Shown here: piece by piece, positions 59,601-64,000 of the stretch
Position numbering within the stretch: the first letter of the stretch is position 1
Layout: every line of letters starts with the position of its first letter
Assembly: GCF_005938645.2 (NCBI RefSeq)
Contig: NZ_CP042171.1
Coordinates: forward strand, 1,116,001 to 1,180,000
Origin: Pedobacter sp. KBS0701
GTDB lineage: Bacteria > Bacteroidota > Bacteroidia > Sphingobacteriales > Sphingobacteriaceae
Direction of reading: 5' to 3'
Length of the DNA: 64,000 nt
The notes under the pieces: model-generated
Databases searched by the model: none
The model's input: only the letters and a program-made list of their open reading frames with translations
Told to the model about the DNA's origin: nothing
Translations under genes and position numbers: made by a program

Positions 59601-60271
59601 GTTATGTAGAAGGTTACCCGGCTTTCGCGCAATTTGCGTTTGATTATGTTGGGCTCAATAACCAGGGTAATCCACAGATCAGACTTGCCGATGGTACTAT
59701 TACAAGCAATCCGGAAATCAATACCGCGGCAGATGTAAAATATATGGGTACCACTCAGCCGGTTTGGGCCGGGGGTCTTTCAAATACTTTCAGCTATAAA
59801 GGTTTGTCGCTTAAGGTCAATCTGGTTTACAACCTCGGCCATGTGATGCTGAAAGATGTAAATGGATTTTGGAGCGGGCCGATGTACAACAATGTGCACA
59901 GTGATTTCGCCAACAGATGGAAGGTCCCTGGTGATGAAGCGAAAACAGATATCCCACGTTATACTGCTTCTAGCAGGAACAATAGATTAAGAAATCTTCA
60001 ATACTATACAGCTGCCAATACCAACGTTTTTGATGCTTCATTTGTAAAGGTCAGAGACATTACACTTGCCTATCGCCTTTCTCAACATATAGCTGATCAC
60101 CTGAAGGTGCGGGGAATTACATTCCGTGCGCAGCTTTCGAATTTAATGCTCTGGAAAGCAAACAAATTTGGAATAGATCCGGAATTCCAGAACGCCGGCA
60201 TTTACGGGTCAGGCAGAACGGTACGCACAGGTCAGGGTACGTTTACTTTGGGTGCACATGTTTCATTTTAG
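56669..60271 (+). CDS. SusC/RagA TonB-linked outer-membrane receptor with STN domain (locus 2)
   Basis: Paralogue of the SusC at 15429: signal (RLTTVILIASILQVSAASFG), STN domain (ITINRKNASLESLLKDIRKQ), carboxypeptidase-like domain (GKVVDENGKPLAGATIFIED), plug (GYQQVSRERSAGSFSKPD and LKDATSASIWGTRAANGVIV) and a barrel ending LGAHVSF. The ATG at 56669 (MYKISNRYG) follows accaaactaaacaaatg, almost the same leader as in locus 1; the open frame reaching back to 56573 starts with TTG. The substrate is unknown. The SusD gene follows after 19 bp. Confidence 0.93.
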   Translation: MYKISNRYGRTYASPYPKLMLIMRLTTVILIASILQVSAASFGQQITINRKNASLESLLKDIRKQSQYDFFYEGKIIPQKKSIDISLKNADINEALKRVLAGSSLTYTIDGKIITIKKQDEPTLIDKMIAVLERIDVRGKVVDENGKPLAGATIFIEDSKTRTTTNDKGEFYLQDVSDNATIFIAFIGYEPIKRNAAKDLGTIKMQPSTGKLEDVEIKFNTGYQQVSRERSAGSFSKPDLDIMKNRSGSANILSRLDGLVPGLVVNNSPGSTQNPFLIRGLATIGLYDSFGNPTSGGASRGPLIVVDGVPQDNISAINTQDVEDVTVLKDATSASIWGTRAANGVIVITTKKGKAGQPLKFEYDGFVNFQGKPDLDYLQRLNSRQFIQAANEVFEESKVSYPFSQASILNALRPHQVIQYNNLLSPAQRSKSLDSLASIDNRSQVKDLFYRNGMLTNQTLSASGGGKAYSFYGSASYTGTRSNQPGQKDDLYKINLRQDLELNKRVSLFLITDISNNLKSSPNDIGLSNSLVPYQLFQDANGNPLTINHMGEYEGLGYSDARRLDYQNRSGINLEYNPLNERDMGYNKSDQIYSRIVGGGTVKILKNLRFEGNYGYNILSGNSTNFLDAGAYAVRRELLDFTVALPGEAPVYYLPSSGGRLTESNLYQKNYSLRNQFVFDQNWNKHQLTVLAGQEATSQFGRSSQTIVRGWDDKLQTGQPIDYKTLNEGLEENTITNASTFLAENFTGGQSATIRTSSYYANLSYSYLGRYTLNGSWRNDQSNLFGTDKSAQNRPVWSVGGKWLLSEETFMKDITWLSRLDLRATYGIAGNAPQPGTAASYDILNPASGPYYVTGRGLLIGTPGNDKLSWESTVIKNVGVDFALFEGILFGSVDGYIKNTTDLLGNLPVSPFSGYKTVIGNLGAIDNKGFEISLTSVNVVTKDFSWNAGFTLGYNKSKVKRLSLLGNITTGTGMISQRYVEGYPAFAQFAFDYVGLNNQGNPQIRLADGTITSNPEINTAADVKYMGTTQPVWAGGLSNTFSYKGLSLKVNLVYNLGHVMLKDVNGFWSGPMYNNVHSDFANRWKVPGDEAKTDIPRYTASSRNNRLRNLQYYTAANTNVFDASFVKVRDITLAYRLSQHIADHLKVRGITFRAQLSNLMLWKANKFGIDPEFQNAGIYGSGRTVRTGQGTFTLGAHVSF

Positions 60272-60290
60272 ATTTTAAAGAAGTTTAACT

Positions 60291-61745
60291 ATGTATAATT
60301 TTAGCAGACAATATATTTTCTTTTTTCTTGCTGCGCTATCGGTAACACTGACCGCGTGTAAGAAAGAGTTTTTAGAAGTGGAGCCCAAAGGGGCGATCGT
60401 TGCACAAGATACAAAAGATTACGAATCCTTGCTTAATACTGCCAGGATCAGCGCTTCAAGTGCCATCTCATTTCTCGGCGACGAAGTGGCCGCACAAAAT
60501 GATTATTTCAATGGAGCTGATGTCTACAGGCAACGGTTATTTGAGTATAGCAGTAGCGCTTTACTACCCGATCAACTACCTGAAATGGATTATCTTACAC
60601 AAAATTATGTTTTCAATAAGATTATTGCAGAGGTGATGCAGTCGAAAGGTGGCACGGATCAACAAAAGCTGCAAATCATGGCCGAGGCAAAAGGGGGAAG
60701 AGCGCTCTGTCACCTGCTTTTTGTAAATGAATTCGGAAAACCCTATAATAATGGGAGCGCTGTGACTGATTTGGGGGTTCCGATTATTACAGATGCTGAT
60801 GTGACAAATACTTCGTACAAAAGGGCTACAGTCCAGGAAGTCTATGACTTTATTATTAAGGATCTGACTGAAGCCATCCCGAATCTAACCAAGCCCTTTG
60901 CCCACACTGGAAAAATGTCTAAAGCAGCTGCGGAAGCACTTTTGGCACGGACATACCTGTATATGCACAATTACCAGCAGGCGAGGGTACACCTCGATAA
61001 TTCATTCAGTGCTTTAAGCAATTCAACAAGGGTTCCTATGTTATATAACTATAACGAGACCTTGGGTACCAATGGAAGCTGGTTACCGTTGGGACCTGAC
61101 GGTTTTGGTCCGGAACTTATGCCATTAGCTACTCTTAATGAAGATCTGGAGAGCATATATAATGTGAGTATGAACTCTTTTAACATTGGCTCTGCTAATA
61201 CATTTGTGACCACTCCGGAAACCGGGGCGCTCTACAGCAAAAACGACTATAGACTGAAAATATATTCAAACCAGGAATTGTTTGGTGACGTTGTATTTTC
61301 TGAAGGAGTGAGACGATATCCAAGATTTGAGGCAGAGGTAGGAATCAGCCTGCCAGATATGTACCTGATGAGGGCTGAACTTAAAGCACGGGCGAATGAT
61401 TTAGCGGGTGCAAAGTCAGACCTTGAAATACTGCGTAAAAACCGCATGCCAGAGGATGAAGTTGAAGTCCCATCAGTTGTTGCTGCCTCACAGCAAAATC
61501 TTGTGCTGTTTATTTTGCAGGAGCGGATCAGGGAATTCGCGTTGAAAGGGATGCGCTGGTATGATATGCGGAGGTTATCTACTGACCAAGTGGAGGCCTA
61601 TCGGAATTCAGTTTCCTATTCGCATAAAATTTATGACGCAAGTGGCAACGCAGTTGAGACCTTAACTTTTGCTCCTAAAAATCTGGTGTTAAAATTTGGA
61701 AAAAAATTGATGGACCAGCATCCGCAATTAATAGAAAACGACTAA
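60291..61745 (+). CDS. SusD/RagB-family outer-membrane lipoprotein (locus 2)
   Basis: Surface partner of the SusC before it: lipobox (LAALSVTLTAC, then KKEFLEVEPKG), helical SusD core and the C-terminal LQERIREFALKGMRWYDMRR. The KKxFLEVxPKG start and the RxFAxxGxRWxDMRR end match the SusD of locus 1, so both loci derive from one ancestor. A strong terminator follows, before the thiol-redox genes. Confidence 0.92.
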   Translation: MYNFSRQYIFFFLAALSVTLTACKKEFLEVEPKGAIVAQDTKDYESLLNTARISASSAISFLGDEVAAQNDYFNGADVYRQRLFEYSSSALLPDQLPEMDYLTQNYVFNKIIAEVMQSKGGTDQQKLQIMAEAKGGRALCHLLFVNEFGKPYNNGSAVTDLGVPIITDADVTNTSYKRATVQEVYDFIIKDLTEAIPNLTKPFAHTGKMSKAAAEALLARTYLYMHNYQQARVHLDNSFSALSNSTRVPMLYNYNETLGTNGSWLPLGPDGFGPELMPLATLNEDLESIYNVSMNSFNIGSANTFVTTPETGALYSKNDYRLKIYSNQELFGDVVFSEGVRRYPRFEAEVGISLPDMYLMRAELKARANDLAGAKSDLEILRKNRMPEDEVEVPSVVAASQQNLVLFILQERIREFALKGMRWYDMRRLSTDQVEAYRNSVSYSHKIYDASGNAVETLTFAPKNLVLKFGKKLMDQHPQLIEND

Positions 61746-61764
61746 CAAATACCCGGAGACCTAA

Positions 61765-61810
61765 CTTCGTCTGGCAGCGGAATTTTTTCCGCTTTCAGAC
61801 GGAGTTTTTA
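61765..61810 (+). terminator. terminator inside locus 2, after susD
   Basis: cttcgtctggcagcgg(aa) pairs with (tt)ccgctttcagacggag around a T-rich loop, then TTTTT. It separates SusC/SusD from the DsbD/TlpA genes, which may therefore have their own promoter or be made in smaller amounts. Confidence 0.8.
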
Positions 61811-61885
61811 GTCTGTTTCATTACCATTAGTTTGAAACAGCTATCCGGAGCATAATATTTATTAACTCTACACTATTTATAAAGA

Positions 61886-62335
61886 ATGAAAAAATACATT
61901 TTATTATTTGCGCTGATCTGGTCATCTTGCCTGAGCGCATACACCCAGATTTTAAAACCCATTACCTGGAGTTATTCGTCCAAACGCATAAGCAGTACTG
62001 AAGCTATAATTTACATTAAGGCAAATCTTCAACAGGGCTGGCATCTTTATTCTCAAACAGTTGGGGAAGGAGGGCCGGTGGCCACCTCGTTCCATTTTGC
62101 TTCAGCATCATCATATGCATTGCTTGGCAGAACCGCGGAACCAAAACCAGTGAAAAAGTTTGAACCTGTTTTTATGATGGAGGTCAGTTATTTTGAGAGT
62201 TCTGCAATTTTCCAGCAAAAAGTAAAATTGAAATCCAGGAAGCCCATAGTAAGCGGCAAGGTCGAGTTTATGGTTTGTAACGACAAACAATGCCTGCCCC
62301 CCGGAGAGGTTGAATTCAGTATTCCTGTCAAATAA
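61886..62335 (+). CDS. DsbD N-terminal-domain-like protein (149 aa)
   Basis: Exported single-domain protein: signal (LLFALIWSSCLSAYTQ), then the immunoglobulin-like fold of the periplasmic DsbD alpha domain (AIIYIKANLQQGWHLYSQ, PVATSFHF, KVEFMVCNDKQCLPPGEV EF). Cys131 and Cys136 with LPP match the end of the family, where the cysteine pair passes electrons; there is no membrane part. It may hand electrons to, or protect, the TlpA thioredoxin encoded 32 bp later. Confidence 0.82.
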   Translation: MKKYILLFALIWSSCLSAYTQILKPITWSYSSKRISSTEAIIYIKANLQQGWHLYSQTVGEGGPVATSFHFASASSYALLGRTAEPKPVKKFEPVFMMEVSYFESSAIFQQKVKLKSRKPIVSGKVEFMVCNDKQCLPPGEVEFSIPVK

Positions 62336-62367
62336 AATACCCTAAGAAATAATAATCTAAATCTATT

Positions 62368-62907
62368 ATGATGAAAACAAAAGTAATTTTTACAATGGCT
62401 ATCTTACTTATTTCAGGATATACATTTGGGCAAACTAAAAAGGTTGCCGCTGGAACGAAAAAACAAACTACGGCCTCATCTATTGCTATAGACACGATGG
62501 CAGTAGGCATGAAAGCCCCTTTATTAAAAGTAGAGGAATGGTTGTCCGAAGTGCCGGACATGAAGGGTAAGTTCGTTGCTTTGGATTTTTGGGGTCCGAG
62601 TTGTAAACCATGCATCGCAGGTTTTCCGCACATCAATGAATTACACAGAAAATATAAAGACCAGGTGGTATTTATCGCCGCAACAACAGATGAGGCGCCG
62701 GGTGAGGTTTATACTTTGCAAGCGGGGGTTCCAATTGAATTTTACAGTATGATGCAGAAACCTAAAGCCTGGAAAGATTATAAAATTCAGGGCATACCTC
62801 AAATGTTACTTATGGATCCGGATGGAATTGTGCGGTATAGCGGCAATGGTTTTCTACTAACAGAAGCGATGCTTAATGATATCATTTCTAAGTATGCCCG
62901 TAAATAA
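62368..62907 (+). CDS. TlpA-like thioredoxin, exported (179 aa)
   Basis: Periplasmic thioredoxin with signal (MAILLISGYTFGQ) and the active site WGPSCKPC (C79, C82), GIPQMLLMD cis-proline loop and a C-terminal helix. It is the counterpart of the TlpA at 12207. Co-transcription with the DsbD-like gene before and the DUF4369 gene after it is likely from the short gaps (32 and 24 bp). Confidence 0.88.
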   Translation: MMKTKVIFTMAILLISGYTFGQTKKVAAGTKKQTTASSIAIDTMAVGMKAPLLKVEEWLSEVPDMKGKFVALDFWGPSCKPCIAGFPHINELHRKYKDQVVFIAATTDEAPGEVYTLQAGVPIEFYSMMQKPKAWKDYKIQGIPQMLLMDPDGIVRYSGNGFLLTEAMLNDIISKYARK

Positions 62908-62931
62908 CCTATTTAAATTATTTTTTCAATT

Positions 62932-63630
62932 ATGAAATATTCATTATTTGCAATTGCGATGTCGGTTTCACTATACGCTTCAGCGCAGAACCTGAAGTTT
63001 GAAGGCACACTTGCTGGATTAACTGGGGATACCAAAGTTATTTTATCCGATATGATGAACGTAAAATTCAATGATACGGCTTCAGTTAGTACAGATCGGT
63101 TTATACTCGATACCAAACTGCCAGGCGCAGGGCTATATGTACTTAGAGTAGGCTTGGTAGGTAAAAGCCCCGAGCACCGCGTTTTATATCTTGACTCGGG
63201 CACGGTGAAGTTAGCAGGTAAACGTGGAAATTTAAAAGCAGCTGAATTGACGGGACAGACGAATTACATGAAAGATTGGTTAAAATTCGACCGTATCATA
63301 CAAAACGACCCTATCCTGGCCTTGCAAAACCGGCAAACCGATACACTTATTATACTTGCCGGTAAAACTGGTTCTTACGACGGCGCTATGGCTGATACAG
63401 GTTTTGTCAGAAGATCATCTGAAACTTTTCCGTTAGCGGATGCTAAAAAAACCGAGCTGGCAAAAGCCTGGCTTGTCCAAAATCCTGATTCTGATATTAA
63501 CGCTTATATCATCTATAAATACCTGCGGTGGAAGCTTACTGATGAAGAATTGAAGAGGGCTATCGCTCAACTTAACCTAGCCGCTCGCAAGTCATTAATC
63601 GGAAAAATCTTGCTTTCCAGAGTTCATTAA
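62932..63630 (+). CDS. DUF4369-like exported protein without thioredoxin domain (232 aa)
   Basis: Signal peptide (FAIAMSVSLYASA), then a DUF4369-type beta domain (LKFEGTLAGLTGDTKVILSD, VLYLDSGTVKLAGKRGNLK) and a helical C-terminus (about 130-232). Relatives such as the protein at 12770 continue into a thioredoxin fold; this one stops before it with SLIGKILLSRVH. It may be a naturally short member, since the next gene begins a new DUF4369 protein, or a truncated one. Confidence 0.7.
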   Translation: MKYSLFAIAMSVSLYASAQNLKFEGTLAGLTGDTKVILSDMMNVKFNDTASVSTDRFILDTKLPGAGLYVLRVGLVGKSPEHRVLYLDSGTVKLAGKRGNLKAAELTGQTNYMKDWLKFDRIIQNDPILALQNRQTDTLIILAGKTGSYDGAMADTGFVRRSSETFPLADAKKTELAKAWLVQNPDSDINAYIIYKYLRWKLTDEELKRAIAQLNLAARKSLIGKILLSRVH

Positions 63631-63666
63631 ACCCGGAACAATAGAAGCTAATAGTTTTAAAAAGTC

Positions 63667-64000
63667 ATGAGAAAATTAAAAATGCTGGTTGCGTTAGTCC
63701 TGTTATGTTCAGGTGTGTACGCACAGAAGAAACCATATACGGTGCTTGGAAATGTGCAAGACCTTGTTAAAGAGGGCAAATACATTTACAGTTTCTATCA
63801 GAAAAATGAGGATGTGGTAATAGATTCGGTTAAAGTCCAGAACGGTAAGTATTCATTTGCGGGTGATCTTGACCAAACGGTTATGATGTCAATAAGCACC
63901 CGGCGATATGGTAGTGATGTCAAAATCTTTGTTGGTCCGTCAGAGCATATTCAGCTCATTCACAGTAAGTCTTTTAAGGACGTAACTGTTTCAGGATCTA
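63667..64000 (+). CDS. DUF4369-like exported protein, 5' part (runs off the window)
   Basis: The ATG at 63667 begins a signal peptide (LVALVLLCSGVYAQ) and a DUF4369-type domain (YTVLGNVQDLVKEGKYIYSF, VKVQNGKYSFAGDL, FVGPSEHIQLIHSKSF). About 111 residues are visible and the frame is still open at the last base. A C-terminal thioredoxin fold is expected from the family and from locus 1, but cannot be seen. Confidence 0.75.
   Translation, partial: MRKLKMLVALVLLCSGVYAQKKPYTVLGNVQDLVKEGKYIYSFYQKNEDVVIDSVKVQNGKYSFAGDLDQTVMMSISTRRYGSDVKIFVGPSEHIQLIHSKSFKDVTVSGS

Overview
The window reads as chromosomal DNA of a Bacteroidota bacterium, most likely a Sphingobacteriaceae member close to Pedobacter (inference). 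Supporting signs are two SusC/SusD outer-membrane uptake loci under ECF sigma/FecR control, Bacteroidota-type promoter -7 boxes (TAnnTTTG), families mostly confined to this phylum (DUF2851, DUF6266, DUF4369-TlpA), lipoproteins with a Cys-Lys-Lys start to the mature part, and many short intergenic repeats. No rRNA, CRISPR or prophage was seen.

Layout. 1-9.4 kb is mostly core: the end of a DUF2851 gene, a small PspC-like protein, an ankyrin-repeat protein, the DNA translocase FtsK, a LolA-like lipoprotein chaperone, a PL9-type pectate lyase lipoprotein and a PhnP-like phosphodiesterase. 10.3-11.2 kb holds a striking tRNA-Leu(GAG) locus: five 65-bp tandem copies of the tRNA 5' part, each with a palindrome in the D-loop, then the intact tRNA, a terminator, a GIY-YIG nuclease gene, and a second, disrupted tRNA-Leu copy. 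An IS982 remnant follows. 12.2-21.0 kb (minus strand) is uptake locus 1: sigma factor, FecR, SusC, SusD, a DUF4369/thioredoxin-fold protein without its cysteines, and an active-looking TlpA thioredoxin. 21-24.2 kb has a serine hydrolase, a truncated paralogue, a membrane XRE regulator and an ABC-permease remnant.

24.2-33.8 kb is an accessory, AT-rich and repeat-rich stretch: a C10 cysteine protease with an overlapping small lipoprotein (possible inhibitor), a secreted DNA/RNA nuclease, a two-gene module of a RelA/SpoT-domain protein with a C-terminal HEPN-like motif followed by a second protein with a HEPN-like motif (candidate toxin or defence module), and several orphan small genes. 33.9-41.8 kb collects small oxidoreductases and NTF2-like proteins with HxlR and AraC regulators, interrupted by a 0.9-kb repeat island. 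42.4-49.4 kb is an RND efflux operon (adaptor, pump, TolC) flanked by two TetR regulators. 49.5-53.7 kb holds two gene remnants, a self-sufficient P450-reductase fusion of the CYP102/BM3 type, and a Crp/Fnr regulator. 54.2-64 kb is uptake locus 2, a plus-strand paralogue of locus 1 with DsbD-like, TlpA and DUF4369 proteins, running off the window end.

Most notable: internal evidence that a short palindrome of the type CCGATAGCTATCGG has inserted at several places, each adding a net 15 bp, including inside tRNA-Leu sequences; the tandem partial-tRNA array between the tRNA promoter and the tRNA; and the RelA/SpoT-HEPN pair. All functional calls come from reading motifs by eye; no database search was run.
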